The notes under the pieces: model-generated
The model's input: the letters and a program-made list of their open reading frames with translations, nothing else
Databases searched by the model: none
Told to the model about the DNA's origin: nothing
Shown here: piece after piece, positions 19,980-28,984 of the stretch
Layout: the number at the start of each line of letters is the position of its first letter
Numbering within the stretch: the stretch's first letter is position 1
Made by a program: the position numbers and the translations under genes
NCBI RefSeq assembly: GCF_006335125.1
Contig: NZ_VDMO01000004.1
Span: 171,118-235,117, forward strand
From: Deinococcus radiopugnans ATCC 19172
GTDB lineage: Bacteria; Deinococcota; Deinococci; Deinococcales; Deinococcaceae
DNA: 64,000 bases
Reading direction: 5' to 3'

Positions 19980-21671
19980 CTATTCCAGCGCGTCCAGCCG
20001 TCGCCACCCCAGGCGCAAACTGAGCCATGTCCCGGAGACGGTGGCCAGCCCCAGGCCAGTCAAGCCCAGCACGCCTTCCACTGTGCCCAGTGCGGACAGG
20101 CCCGGAAACAGGTCTGGCCGCAGCACGCTGCCCGCCGCCGGACGCGCCAGCAGCCCCAGGCACAGCACCGAGTACGCCAGACTCAGGCCCATGAAGGCCA
20201 GCCCGCCGGGACTGACGCCGATCTCGGCGGGGTTGTCGGCGTCGAATCGAGGCGAGGCCGCGCCCAGGCCCACCCCCAGCGCCGTGATCACGAAGGCGTT
20301 GCTGACGCTGACCAGCACGCTCAGCAGCAGCAGGGTAGGCCCCAGGTTCATGCTCAGGGCGCTAGCGACGCCCATCACCAGCCCCAGCGTCAGGGTGACC
20401 GGCAGCACGCCGCAGAACTTGCTCAGCACGATCTGCTGGGCGCTGATCGGCCCCGTTCTGAGCAGCCAGTACGCCCGGGCCTCGGTGCTGACGGCGGGAA
20501 AGGCCAGCCGCACCGCCACGCCGGAGACGATAAAGCCCTGAAAGGCCAGTTGCACGTAGCCCAGAATGCCCCGGAACTGCGGCAGTGGGATCGGCACGGC
20601 CTTCACGCTGACCAGATACACCCCGGCCAGCGCCACCACCACGAGCAGCTGGCTCCACTGCGTCGGATCGCGCAGGGTCACGCGCAGATCCTTGTAGGCG
20701 AGGCTGCCGCCGGGGCCAAGGCGCGCGAACAGCCGCTCGGCGGCGGTGGCCCGCTTCGGCGCCGGATCGAGGCGGGGCGTGCTGGAATCCAGCGCCCGTG
20801 CCCAGCCGTCCTGGTACGCGCGGGTGGCGAGGGCGGTGGCGGCGGCCAGCAGGCCCACGGTCAGGATCAGCAGGGGCAGCACCCCCCAGTCCAGCCGGCC
20901 CTGCGCCGCTCCCCAGATGCCCTGCGAGGCCCACACGGGCGGCAGAAACGGGCTGCTGGGACTGGCGAAGGTCTTGAGCAGGGTCTCGAACTGCGCCGGA
21001 TCCTGCATCTTCTGGATCAGCACCTCGGGGCGCAGCGCACGGATGGCGTACACCAGCCCGGCGCTGATCAGCACGCCAAGGCCGGTGCTGACCTCGCGCA
21101 CCCGGCCCACCGGGGCCACCCGCATCAGGAGAACAGCCAGCAAGGCACCCAGGCCCACCGGGGCGGCGAAGGTCATTAAGGCCGTCAGCACCATCAGCGG
21201 GTAGGCCCACGGCGGCGCGTGGAAATACACGCCCACCGTCAGCAGCAGCGGAAGGGTCAGGAACACCGGCACCATCGCCGTATTCAGGAACGTCTCAGTG
21301 ACTTTCAGGGCGAAGACGCGCCAGGTTTTAATCGGCTGGGTCAGCAGGAAGTTCAGATCCTCGCTGAGGTACAGCGTGGAGATGGCGGCGGTGGTGGCGC
21401 TGAAGGTCACGCCGCTGGACAGGGTAATCAGGCCGATTTCCAGCACGCGGGCGAAGACATTGGTGCCGATGCTGCCGAAAGACCCCAGAAAATTCAGCGC
21501 CCGCCAGGTGCCGTAAATCTCGGCCCACACCAGCAGCGCGGCCAGCAGCATGACCAGGGCGTAGCCCCATTTCGGCCCTCGCCGCAGCGTGTGGCGCAGG
21601 GCCGTCAGCTTGAGGTTCAGCAGGCTGGGCGGGCGGGTGGACTGGGGTGTGGGGGCGGGGCGGGTGGTCAT
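19980..21671 (-). CDS. ABC exporter permease, large two-unit type
   Basis: 563-residue integral membrane protein with about twelve hydrophobic stretches, resembling putative ABC-2 type exporters encoded with a YxlF-like ATPase. N-terminal SLLNLKLTALRHTLRRGPKW is typical of this group, followed by GSIGTNVFARVLEIGLITL and LYLSEDLNFLLTQPIKTWRV. The second half contains AYWLLRTGPISAQQIVLSKF, the matching cytoplasmic coupling segment. The ATPase gene lies 139 bases upstream on the same strand. The substrate is unknown. Confidence 0.85.
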   Translation of the reverse strand: MTTRPAPTPQSTRPPSLLNLKLTALRHTLRRGPKWGYALVMLLAALLVWAEIYGTWRALNFLGSFGSIGTNVFARVLEIGLITLSSGVTFSATTAAISTLYLSEDLNFLLTQPIKTWRVFALKVTETFLNTAMVPVFLTLPLLLTVGVYFHAPPWAYPLMVLTALMTFAAPVGLGALLAVLLMRVAPVGRVREVSTGLGVLISAGLVYAIRALRPEVLIQKMQDPAQFETLLKTFASPSSPFLPPVWASQGIWGAAQGRLDWGVLPLLILTVGLLAAATALATRAYQDGWARALDSSTPRLDPAPKRATAAERLFARLGPGGSLAYKDLRVTLRDPTQWSQLLVVVALAGVYLVSVKAVPIPLPQFRGILGYVQLAFQGFIVSGVAVRLAFPAVSTEARAYWLLRTGPISAQQIVLSKFCGVLPVTLTLGLVMGVASALSMNLGPTLLLLSVLVSVSNAFVITALGVGLGAASPRFDADNPAEIGVSPGGLAFMGLSLAYSVLCLGLLARPAAGSVLRPDLFPGLSALGTVEGVLGLTGLGLATVSGTWLSLRLGWRRLDALE

Positions 21672-21810
21672 GGGCGGGGGGCCTGGGTGGGGCGGGTTCG
21701 CCGCTCGGTGGCCCCCTCACCTTTCCGCCGCTTCGCGGCTCCCTCCCTCTCCCACAAGGGGGGAAGAATTAAAGAGCCGCGTACCGCGCACTGCGGACTG
21801 CCTCCCAGCT

Positions 21811-22584
21811 TCATCCCGCCACCCCTTCCCGGCGCTGACGTTCCTCCTCCTGCTCCTCCTCGATCAGGCGGAAGAAGATGCGCTCCAGGCTGTCGCCGTG
21901 GACGCCCCCGGCGGCGGTGCCGGTGCGATCTCGCAGCTCGTCCATCGTGCCCTCGCCCAGCACGCGGCCCCGGTCGAGCACCACCAGCCGGTCACACACG
22001 GCCTCGGCCAGCGGCAGGCTGTGGGTGGTCAGCAAGACCGTGCGGCCCCGGTCGGCGTGGGCGCGCAGCAGCTCTCGCACCTGCCGGGCCGCGTGGGGAT
22101 CGAGGCCCACCATCGGCTCGTCCACGATCAACACGCCGGGATCGGGCAGCAGGGCCGCGATGATCGCCACCTTCTGCCGCATGCCGTGGGAAAACGTCTC
22201 GATGGGTTCGTTGCCGAAGTCTTCCAGTCGGAACAGGGCCAGCCAGCGGTCGATCTCGGCGTCGGCCCCCTCTACCCGGTACAGCTGCCCCACGAAGCGC
22301 AGCAGCTCGCGGGCGGTCAGCTTGCCGTACAGGTACGGGCGATCCGGGATGTAGCCGAAGGCGGCCTTGGCCTTCATCGGCTCCTTCCACACGTCGAAGC
22401 CCGCCACCCGCACCGTGCCGGAGGTGGGGCGGGTCAGGCCCACCAGCGCGCGGATGGTGGTGGTCTTCCCCGCCCCGTTGCTGCCCAGCAGCCCGAACAC
22501 CGCCCCCGGCTGCACGGTGAAGCTGAGATCCTGCACCGCCTGATGTGCGCCGTAGCGTTTGCCGTAGTGGCTGACCTCAATCAT
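21811..22584 (-). CDS. ABC transporter ATP-binding protein
   Basis: 257-residue ATPase of the ABC-2 exporter class. It shows the Walker A motif GLLGSNGAGKTTTIRAL; the Q loop before GYIPDRPYLYGKLTAREL; the signature ETFSHGMRQKVAIIAALL (SHGMRQ variant); and Walker B GVLIVDEPMVGLDP with H-loop LTTHS. The C-terminal tail is glutamate/arginine-rich (EEEQEEERQRRE). It pairs with the permease encoded downstream. Confidence 0.93.
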   Translation of the reverse strand: MIEVSHYGKRYGAHQAVQDLSFTVQPGAVFGLLGSNGAGKTTTIRALVGLTRPTSGTVRVAGFDVWKEPMKAKAAFGYIPDRPYLYGKLTARELLRFVGQLYRVEGADAEIDRWLALFRLEDFGNEPIETFSHGMRQKVAIIAALLPDPGVLIVDEPMVGLDPHAARQVRELLRAHADRGRTVLLTTHSLPLAEAVCDRLVVLDRGRVLGEGTMDELRDRTGTAAGGVHGDSLERIFFRLIEEEQEEERQRREGVAG

Positions 22585-22644
22585 CTGGCCTCGATCATTG
22601 GCGGGAGTGTAGGACGAACAGAATGACAGGAGACTGACGCGGCT

Positions 22645-23358
22645 TCAGGGCACGGCCTGAGGTTCGCTGCCCCCGTCCCGGTACGCCAGATCGCCGGTCA
22701 GCCGCGTGATCAGGGTTTCCAGCGCCGCCTGTCGTGAATCCGGTTCAGAGGCGACAAGGACAGCATTCAACTCCTGCGCCACCTCTGGATTTTTGACGGC
22801 AAGGTCAGCGGGCCAGCGCTCGCGCTTGACTTCCCACCAGCCGTTCACCGCGTACAGCCGATCCACGGCGCGACTCGCCACAGCCAGCGCCAGCAGCGCG
22901 TGCGTGGGCTGCTGGACGACGCCCCGGCAGTCCATCACCTCCTCGATCAGGTTGAAGCGTTGCGCCTCGCTGAGTGGGCGGGGCACCGGGCCAGCCGCGG
23001 ACAGCGCCTGCGCCTCGGCCATCAGCGCGTCCAGATCGGGATGGGGCAGGACGGCACGGCCCTGCGCGTACATGGTGATCGTCGCGGCGTCCTCGGCGGC
23101 GAACATGGCGCGTACCTTGCGGACGGGGTTATGGAAGACCTCCACCGGCACGCCGTCCACCACGACATTGCGGCGCCAGCGTACATCACCCGTGACCAGC
23201 GCATGAAAGTCCAGATCGCTGTACGGGGTGGCCTCCCCCCGCGCCGCCGAGCCGCACCACAGCGCGGCGTAAACCCCCGGCGTGGTGGCGAGTCGCTTCA
23301 GGGCAGCGGGCAGGGCGGCTTCCAGGCGGGCCTGATGGGAGAAGAGTTCGGACTTCAC
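22645..23358 (-). CDS. nucleotidyltransferase domain protein
   Basis: 237 residues. WCGSAARGEATPYSDLDFHA fits the GSX10DXD nucleotidyltransferase motif at residue ~35, with VVDGVPVEVFHN as the third-acid strand. The C-terminal part is helical (ALLALAVASRAVDRLYAVNG), as in kanamycin-type and DUF4037-type nucleotidyltransferases. The substrate is unknown. TAACAT lies six bases before the GTG start, suggesting a leaderless message. Confidence 0.78.
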   Translation of the reverse strand: MKSELFSHQARLEAALPAALKRLATTPGVYAALWCGSAARGEATPYSDLDFHALVTGDVRWRRNVVVDGVPVEVFHNPVRKVRAMFAAEDAATITMYAQGRAVLPHPDLDALMAEAQALSAAGPVPRPLSEAQRFNLIEEVMDCRGVVQQPTHALLALAVASRAVDRLYAVNGWWEVKRERWPADLAVKNPEVAQELNAVLVASEPDSRQAALETLITRLTGDLAYRDGGSEPQAVP

Positions 23359-23408
23359 CCGTCAATGTTAAGTTCAAATTCTGCCGCTGGAGAACTGATG
23401 GGAAGCTT

Positions 23409-24242
23409 TTATTCCCGCTCCAGACGATCTGCCCAGGCGCCCAGGTAGCCTCCCAGGTCCGTCTGACGCTCCAGGCGGGCGTGGGCGTGGCGGGTCAGCA
23501 GGGGCAGGCGGCCCACCTGCACGGCGTAGCCGGCCACCTCCAGCATGGCCTCGTCGTTGTCGCTGTCGCCGTAGGCCACCGTGCGGTTATGCGGCAGGTG
23601 CAGCGCGTCCGCGATCAGGGTCAGGGCCGCGCCCTTGTGGGCGCCCTCGGGGGTGACGGTCAGGAAACTGAGGTACGGGTCCTGCGCGCCGGTCACCACC
23701 AGATGCGGGTGAGACTGCCGCAGCCGGCCGGCAAAGTCCGCCACGCCGGGATGGTAGAACCCGGCCTTCAACACGTCTCCGGCCGGGGCGTCCCTCAGCG
23801 GGGCGTAATCGCGGGCGATCATCCAGGGTTCCGGCTCGGTGCCGTGCGGCAGGTCCACGAACAGGCGCTCAGCCGTGAACAGTACGATGCGCGCGCCCGT
23901 CAACTCGTGGGCCAGCACCGCCTCGAGATCCGAGGGCGTGAACCGGGCCTCAGTGTGCAGTTCGCCGTTCACCACGATGCGCCCGCCGTTGTTGGTGGCC
24001 ACCGCGTCCGGCTGCATCACGTCCATCACGGCGTCGGGGGCCATGTCGCGCCCGGTGATGATCGCCAGCCTGACGCCCAGCCCGCGCAGGCGGGCCAGCG
24101 CCTCCGCCGTGGCGGCGTCCACCTCGCGGCCCTGCTCGGTGATCAGGGTGCCGTCCAGATCGAAGGCCATCAGCAGCGGCAGCCCGGTCGGGGCTGAGAT
24201 TGATGGGCGTCCAGTGGGGCGGCCAGAGTCGCGGGAGGTCAC
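23409..24242 (-). CDS. HAD-IIB family sugar-phosphatase-like hydrolase
   Basis: Haloacid dehalogenase hydrolase of the Cof/SupH type. Motif I is LMAFDLDGTLITEQ, motif II IITGRDMAPD, and motif IV AYGDSDNDEAMLEVAGYAVQ. I choose the GTG at 24242, giving 277 residues, because TAGGCT lies seven bases before it and because the usual first beta strand needs residues before MAFDLDG. The ATG at 24170 is the alternative. The substrate is unknown. Confidence 0.88.
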   Translation of the reverse strand: MTSRDSGRPTGRPSISAPTGLPLLMAFDLDGTLITEQGREVDAATAEALARLRGLGVRLAIITGRDMAPDAVMDVMQPDAVATNNGGRIVVNGELHTEARFTPSDLEAVLAHELTGARIVLFTAERLFVDLPHGTEPEPWMIARDYAPLRDAPAGDVLKAGFYHPGVADFAGRLRQSHPHLVVTGAQDPYLSFLTVTPEGAHKGAALTLIADALHLPHNRTVAYGDSDNDEAMLEVAGYAVQVGRLPLLTRHAHARLERQTDLGGYLGAWADRLERE

Positions 24243-24303
24243 GCGCGGCAGCCTAGCAAAGACCGGGCCAGACAAAGGGAATGGAACGTCAAAGCCCCTG
24301 GCC

Positions 24304-25524
24304 TCATCCGCTGGTTCTCTCCCCGGCCGCAGAGAGATGGACCGCGTCATCCTGGGCAACAGGCAACGTGAAGTGCAGGGCGCTGCCCCCGCCCGGCGCG
24401 GCCTCGATCCAGATGCGCCCACCGTGGCGCTCCACGATGCGGCGGCACACCGCCAGCCCGATGCCGTTGCCCCCGGTGGCCGTGCGCCCGTGCAGGCGCT
24501 GAAACATGCCGAAGACCTTCTCGGTGTGCTCCGGCGCGATGCCGATGCCGTTGTCACGCAGGATGAAGTGGACCAGCTCGCCTTCCGCCTCCGCGCTCAG
24601 TGTCACCCGGAGCGGCGCGGCGCCATGAAACTTCAGGGCGTTGCCCAGCAGGTTGTCCAGCAGCTGGCGCATCTGGAGCGGACTGGCCCACACCAGCGGC
24701 AGCGGAGCAGCATGCAGCCGGGCGTCCGGGGGCCAGTCCAGTTCAGCCTGGACCTCGCGGCAGACCTCGGCCAGATCGGTCACCTCACGCGGCGCTTCCT
24801 CGCTGACGGTGGCCAGGGCCAGCACGTCGCGGACCAGTCGGCGGGCGCGGCCCACCTGCTCGGTGATGTGACCCAGATAGGCGTCGGCCCGCTCGTCGAA
24901 CTGTCGCCCCCGGTAACGGTGACGCAGGATGTCGGCGTAGGCCCCCAACGTCCGCAGCGGCTCCTGCAAGTCATGGCTGGCCACGTACACGAACTGCGAG
25001 AGTTCCTCGTTGCGCGCGGTCAGCTCGGTGTTCAGGCGCTGCAAGTCCCGTTCTCCAGCCTCCAGCGCCTGCGTCCGCTCCAGCACCCGCCGCTCCAGCG
25101 AGGCGTTCAGCGAGGACACTTCCAGCTCGGCCAGCTTGCGGCGGGTGATGTCCTCGTGGGCCACCAGCGCGTAGTGCGCGCCGTCTTGCTCGAACCGGGT
25201 CACGCGCGCCACGTAATAGCGCGGCTGGGTGGCCGTGTGGCAGGGATACTCCAGCTCGTAGAGGGGCTGCTCGCCGGCCAACACCGCACGAATGCCTGCC
25301 GCGATGGCGTGGGCGTCGCCGCTGTCCCGGCCCCGCGCCGCGTCGCAGACCGACAGGTAATTGATCCCCACGTCGTTGCTGCTTCCGCCGTTCTCACTTG
25401 CGAAGACCGTCCAGGCCCGGTTCACGGCGACGATCACTCCGTCCGCGTCGACGATGGCAATATTCGCCATCAGGGCATCGAAGGCCGCCACGGCAAAGCG
25501 TTCGGGCGGCGTGGCGGCGGGCAT
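24304..25524 (-). CDS. PAS-domain sensor histidine kinase
   Basis: 406 residues: a PAS domain (residues ~10-130, MANIAIVDADGVIVAVNRAW to HEDITRRKLAE); a coiled-coil linker; a phosphoacceptor helix with FVYVASHDLQEPLRTL (His); and an ATPase domain with QLLDNLLGNALKFHG (N box), LRDNGIGIAPEHTEKVF (G1) and GGNGIGLAVCRRIVERHGG (G2). No membrane segment, so it senses a cytoplasmic cue. The kinase core is of the bacteriophytochrome type. TACCCT lies seven bases before the ATG. The divergent neighbour is a single-domain response regulator of the type that partners such kinases. Confidence 0.93.
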   Translation of the reverse strand: MPAATPPERFAVAAFDALMANIAIVDADGVIVAVNRAWTVFASENGGSSNDVGINYLSVCDAARGRDSGDAHAIAAGIRAVLAGEQPLYELEYPCHTATQPRYYVARVTRFEQDGAHYALVAHEDITRRKLAELEVSSLNASLERRVLERTQALEAGERDLQRLNTELTARNEELSQFVYVASHDLQEPLRTLGAYADILRHRYRGRQFDERADAYLGHITEQVGRARRLVRDVLALATVSEEAPREVTDLAEVCREVQAELDWPPDARLHAAPLPLVWASPLQMRQLLDNLLGNALKFHGAAPLRVTLSAEAEGELVHFILRDNGIGIAPEHTEKVFGMFQRLHGRTATGGNGIGLAVCRRIVERHGGRIWIEAAPGGGSALHFTLPVAQDDAVHLSAAGERTSG

Positions 25525-25655
25525 GGCCCCCAGGGTAACACCCGCCGTCCGCTGGCAGACTGAGCATTCCTCCCAATCTTCATTTTTCCTTGCTGCCAGA
25601 AGGCATTGTCAACTGGCTAACGATTGGCCTGGCAGTCAATTATTAATCTGATTTC

Positions 25656-26111
25656 ATGAGTGCTGCGCCCTTTCACCTGCTGCTTGTCGAGGACGAGCTG
25701 GCCGACGCCCTGCTCTTCCAGGACATGCTGGCAGAGCAGGACCAGGACATCACGGTTCACCACGTTCAGAACGGTCAGGAGGCTCTGGACTTCCTGACCC
25801 GCCCCGACCAGACCTCCCGCCCCCACCTGATCGTGCTGGACCTGAACATGCCGATCATGAACGGCCATGAGTTTCTGGAACGGGTCAAGGCCATACCCGA
25901 GGTGCGCTCCATTCCGGTGCTGGTGCTGTCCACCTCCGAGCATCCCAGCGACATTCACCGGGCCTACGATCAGCAGGTCAGCGGCTACGTCGTCAAGCCG
26001 GGCAACTACCAGGAATACATGCACGTGCTGGAAACCATTCGGGCGTACTGGCGCGGTCTGGTGCGCCTGCCCAGCCTGGAAGAGGTGATCCGGGGGCGCG
26101 TCGGCTCCTGA
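25656..26111 (+). CDS. single-domain response regulator (Rcp1-like)
   Basis: 151-residue receiver domain without output domain. FHLLLVEDELADALLFQDML holds the acidic pocket, LIVLDLNMPIMNG the phospho-acceptor Asp62, VLSTSEH the conserved Ser/Thr, and SGYVVKPGNYQEY the Lys. This length and the C-terminal helix resemble Rcp1-type partners of phytochrome kinases. It is divergent from the histidine kinase, with a 131-base shared promoter region. A dispersed repeat element starts 21 bases after its stop codon. Confidence 0.93.
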   Translation: MSAAPFHLLLVEDELADALLFQDMLAEQDQDITVHHVQNGQEALDFLTRPDQTSRPHLIVLDLNMPIMNGHEFLERVKAIPEVRSIPVLVLSTSEHPSDIHRAYDQQVSGYVVKPGNYQEYMHVLETIRAYWRGLVRLPSLEEVIRGRVGS

Positions 26112-26132
26112 TGCGGCGTCGCAGGTGAATGA

Positions 26133-26267
26133 TACGGACTCCGATTAAAAGGTGTTGGAAACACCTGGAAATCCGAGCGGAGCGAGAAAGAGAAAAACAT
26201 CCCTCCGGACGTGGAGTGTAGGAACCGGCGCTCTCCCGGTTCCTACACGAAACAAACGGAATCCGTA
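26133..26267 (+). repeat. dispersed hairpin element, copy B (135 bp)
   Basis: Flanked by direct TGA triplets (26130-26132 and 26268-26270). Terminal inverted repeats are TACGGACTCCG and CGGAATCCGTA. Hairpin 1 is AGGTGTT-GGA-AACACCT. The core GAAATCCGAGCGGAGCGAG follows. Hairpin 2 is an 11-bp stem, GTAGGAACCGG with CCGGTTCCTAC. It lies between the response regulator and the convergent thioesterase gene. Confidence 0.92.
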
Positions 26268-26325
26268 TGAATCCGCCTTTGCGGCGGGGCCTGTCCGGAT
26301 CAGGCAGAAATGCAGGCGACACGCA

Positions 26326-26356
26326 CGAAAAGGGCCGGTTGGTTGAACTGGCCCTT
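26326..26356 (-). terminator. terminator of the thioesterase gene
   Basis: An 11-bp stem with one G-T pair (AAGGGCCGGTT / AACTGGCCCTT), loop GGTTG, followed on the minus strand by TTTTCG. It lies 36 bases past the stop codon of the gene at 26392. Confidence 0.75.
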
Positions 26357-26391
26357 CTTATGGCTTATGGATCCCTGTCCGCTGCCGTGCT

Positions 26392-26889
26392 TCAGTTGCC
26401 CCGCAAGGTGGCCATGGAGCGCAGATACCAGTGCGCCACCGCCCGCATCACTTCCTTGTTCTCGCCGTCGCGGACGCTGACATCGACGATCAGCCGCGCT
26501 TTACCCTCCGCCGTGTAGGCTGCCAGAGCGGCGGGGAGATCAGCCGCGCGGGCCTGTGCCCTGGCCGTCAAGCCGCCGCGCGCCCGGCCCACATAGTGGG
26601 TGTCCAGTCGCTCGATGAGCGGCACGGCACTGGCAAAGTGGGCCGCAAAGGCCCCGCCGAAAGCGGCCCCGCTCACCGCCTCGGCCAGCAGGAACTGCGC
26701 CCCGGCGTGGATGGTGCCCAGGTGGTTGTGAAACGGCGGCGTGTCGGGGCACTCGCCCGTGGCCCAGCCCACACCGACATCGGTGATGGTCACGCCCACC
26801 GTGGCGTTCATGGGAATGTTGTGCAGGGCGGCCTGGACCGCCTGAACAGCTTGCGGGGGCAGCGGGGCTTGCAGCGTGGAATCGGGCAT
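26392..26889 (-). CDS. hot-dog fold thioesterase-like protein (DUF4442 type)
   Basis: 165 residues. The hot-dog signature is HNHLGTIHAGAQFLLAEAVS, followed by VPLIERLDTHYVGRARGGLT and a final RAVAHWYLRS strand. DUF4442/YiiD-like members hydrolyse or bind acyl-CoA thioesters. The ATG at 26889 is preceded by an AGAGG site. A perfect TTGAACC-G-GGTTCAA palindrome lies between a TATACT box and the start, so regulation by a repressor is likely. The substrate is unknown. Confidence 0.8.
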   Translation of the reverse strand: MPDSTLQAPLPPQAVQAVQAALHNIPMNATVGVTITDVGVGWATGECPDTPPFHNHLGTIHAGAQFLLAEAVSGAAFGGAFAAHFASAVPLIERLDTHYVGRARGGLTARAQARAADLPAALAAYTAEGKARLIVDVSVRDGENKEVMRAVAHWYLRSMATLRGN

Positions 26890-26912
26890 CGAAGACCTCT
26901 GGGAGTTGGATT

Positions 26913-26927
26913 TTGAACCGGGTTCAA
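26913..26927. promoter_or_regulatory. candidate operator palindrome upstream of the thioesterase gene
   Basis: TTGAACC-G-GGTTCAA is a perfect 15-bp palindrome. A minus-strand TATACT (26939-26944, overlapping the end of the DUF402 gene) lies just upstream, so the palindrome would sit close to the transcription start. A related, more widely spaced pair GGTTCA/TGAACC lies before etfB. Confidence 0.5.
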
Positions 26928-26936
26928 GTTCTGGAT

Positions 26937-27500
26937 TCAAGTATACGGGTCTTCCACGTAGCGCCGCAGCACGTCCACCGGCGGGTAGCTGCCAGCCCGC
27001 AGCTGCGCCTCGATTTGGCGGGCGTGCTCCCAGGTCTGCGCGGCCAGGGTCGGCGTCACCAGTCCGGCCTCTACCGCGTCGTCCAGCTCGTCAGCATCGA
27101 TGATCTCGGTGGCCGCCACGGTCCAGCGGTCCTCGTCATCGGGATCGCCCACCACGTCCAGGTACAGGTCGTCGTGCCACGGCAGGCCGTCCTCGTACAC
27201 GCCCTCGCCGCCGTGAATGTCCACGTAAAACTGCACCGGCTGGCCCGCCGCATTCAGCTGCACGGTCAACGCCGCGCCCATCACGCCCTCACCCGTGCCG
27301 GTGGGATGACAGCGAATCCAGCGGTAGCCGTGGTCCAGAATCAGGTGACAGATGGTGCTTTCTGGCCGGGTCACCTCCAATGGGCGAACCACAGTCTGGG
27401 CCGTGAAATCCACGATCACGTACCCCGGCACGGCCAGCGCCGTCTGGGTGGACTGGGTCACCCGTGCCCAGGGCCGCAGGTCAAAGGTTTTGCGCTTCAC
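26937..27500 (-). CDS. DUF402 domain protein
   Basis: 187 residues with the DUF402 pattern: GYVIVDFTAQTVVRPL, HLILDHGYRWIRCHPTG, QFYVDIHGGEGVYEDGLPWH, DDLYLDVVGDPDDEDRW. Members include FAU-1 RNA-binding and nucleoside tri/diphosphatase-like proteins; the acidic clusters agree with metal-dependent phosphatase activity, which is inferred. TACCCT lies seven bases before the GTG start at 27500, suggesting a leaderless transcript. Confidence 0.85.
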   Translation of the reverse strand: MKRKTFDLRPWARVTQSTQTALAVPGYVIVDFTAQTVVRPLEVTRPESTICHLILDHGYRWIRCHPTGTGEGVMGAALTVQLNAAGQPVQFYVDIHGGEGVYEDGLPWHDDLYLDVVGDPDDEDRWTVAATEIIDADELDDAVEAGLVTPTLAAQTWEHARQIEAQLRAGSYPPVDVLRRYVEDPYT

Positions 27501-27535
27501 GCTCCCCAGGGTAGCGGTTTCGCTAGGATGCGGGC

Positions 27536-27931
27536 GTGAGCCGTTCTGTGGGCCGCCTGTGGCCCGTGCTGCTGCTAAGCGTGGTCCTGCTGGCCGTGCT
27601 GTGGGTCGTACCTGCCGCCCGTCAGGCCGGGGCCGAACGCCAGCGCCACGCCGCCGAGGCCACGCGACAGGCCGAGACGGCGCGGCTGATGGCCTCTGAT
27701 CCGGTGCGTTTCGAGGAATACATCCGTCAGGTGGCGATTGCCGCCGACGTGATCGGCGACGGCGAGCAGGACGCCAGCGGCCCCTGCCAGAGCGTCAGCG
27801 GCTTCGAGAGCGGCGTGGGGGACCCGCCGCCCGAGACGCTGACCTGCACGATTCTTGACCCGGGCACCGGACCAGCCACCGTGACGCTGACCCTCCGGGA
27901 CGGGCGGGTCTTCCACTGGCCCAGAGACTAG
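27536..27931 (+). CDS. membrane-anchored protein of unknown function
   Basis: 131 residues. One hydrophobic N-terminal segment (LWPVLLLSVVLLAVLWVV) without a clear cleavage site, then a helical stretch (RQAGAERQRHAAEATRQAET) and a small beta domain with two cysteines (SGPCQSVSGF, LTCTILDPG). GTG start with TAGGAT six bases before it. The gene is divergent from DUF402. No family recognised. Confidence 0.72.
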   Translation: MSRSVGRLWPVLLLSVVLLAVLWVVPAARQAGAERQRHAAEATRQAETARLMASDPVRFEEYIRQVAIAADVIGDGEQDASGPCQSVSGFESGVGDPPPETLTCTILDPGTGPATVTLTLRDGRVFHWPRD

Positions 27932-28093
27932 AGACTGACGAAGGGTAGGATGGCCTGCGGTGGACGCGCTGCCTGCAAGCCTGGCGGCATCTGACGCCGC
28001 GCTTGTGAACTGTTGCTGTGACGCCAGGAACGGATCACGTCAGGAAAGCGCGGCGAAGGGTCTACCCCTCGCCGCCTGCATGGCTGTCCAGCT

Positions 28094-28678
28094 TCAGTTC
28101 GGGCCGTTCGGTCCACCCTGGTTGCGGTTCTTCTCATCGGCGCGGCGGCGCAGCTCGCTGGCGAGATCCGTGAAGTCCTGGGCGCTGGGCAGCACCTTGC
28201 GCGACTGCTGCTTGGCCTCCTGAATCACCCGGACCTGTTCCTTGCGGCTGTCGGGCAACCCCAGGGTCTTGCGCTCGAAATAGCTCTGCGCCACGCGGCC
28301 CAGCGCGAAGGTCCAGCCGTACACGGCAGGGGCCGTGATGAGGCCGCCGATCAGCGGCAGCGCCATCTTGGCCAGCCCCCGCATCACCTGCCGCGCCGCC
28401 ACGCCGTAGGCCACCGTGACCCCCAACTCCTGCACGATCTCCCGCGCCCGCTCGGCGGTGATGTCGAAGCCGTAGATCTTGCCGATGTGCAGCACCATCT
28501 TGGCCTGCACGGGGGTAATCACCAGGATGTCCGCAAAGGGAATCGGCTCGATGGATACTGCGCCGGACAGCAGCGCCGCACTCTTGATGACCTCGTCAAC
28601 GTTTTCGTCGCGGCTCAGTCCGGGGTCGATGTCGAAGTTGAAGTTGTCGAGAACCTGCTTGACCAGCGGGGGCAACAT
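28094..28678 (-). CDS. DUF697 / YcjF-like membrane-associated protein
   Basis: 194 residues. The DUF697 core reads [39 protein letters not shown] and [20 protein letters not shown], with an amphipathic to hydrophobic helix pair. The family is linked to GTPases and envelope functions, but no reaction is known. A charged tail follows. TACACT lies six bases before the ATG at 28678. The region from 27932 to 28093 downstream shows nothing recognisable. Confidence 0.82.
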   Translation of the reverse strand: MLPPLVKQVLDNFNFDIDPGLSRDENVDEVIKSAALLSGAVSIEPIPFADILVITPVQAKMVLHIGKIYGFDITAERAREIVQELGVTVAYGVAARQVMRGLAKMALPLIGGLITAPAVYGWTFALGRVAQSYFERKTLGLPDSRKEQVRVIQEAKQQSRKVLPSAQDFTDLASELRRRADEKNRNQGGPNGPN

Positions 28679-28984
28679 GGGGCGAGTGTACTCCCGGTGA
28701 CCGGGTGCGCGTGAGTCAGGCGTGGGCGGACGTTCACCATTGCGCGGGCCTGCCGCTGCCCGGCCCGGCAAAAAACAGGACACGCCGGGGGGGGGTGGCG
28801 TGTCCGGGGAGGGAAGGATGAGGGGTGGAGTACACCTCTCCAGACCATCGTAGGCCCGGCCCATGACACTCTTCTGACAATTTGCTGTGGACAGCCTCAG
28901 ACATGCCCCCTCACCCCTGTGTTCTGCCTGCTGGAGATCAGGGGCCAGAGGCACCCGCACACGCCTGCGCCCCTCCTGCACGGT
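28679..28984. other. intergenic region with terminator
   Basis: 306 bases between the DUF697 gene and the thioesterase pair. It holds the DUF697 -10 box (about 28685) and the hairpin at 28778-28805. No convincing coding frame is present in the rest. Confidence 0.5.
28769..28805 (-). terminator. terminator of the thioesterase pair
   Basis: A 9-bp stem (GGACACGCC / GGCGTGTCC) around a G-rich loop is followed on the minus strand by TGTTTTTTG. It lies about 180 bases past the end of the gene at 28985. Confidence 0.75.

Noticed and set aside
26152..26346. Small open frames across the dispersed elements (also near 37057, 55573, 63547)
   Set aside because: Frames with a shared peptide are forced by the shared DNA. 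No start signals; lengths vary between copies; hairpins explain the conservation better.
26358..26380. Radiation/desiccation response motif (TTATG...CATAA palindrome)
   Set aside because: TTATGG occurs twice as a direct repeat but without the CATAA half. No full palindrome was found, including upstream of radA and clpB.
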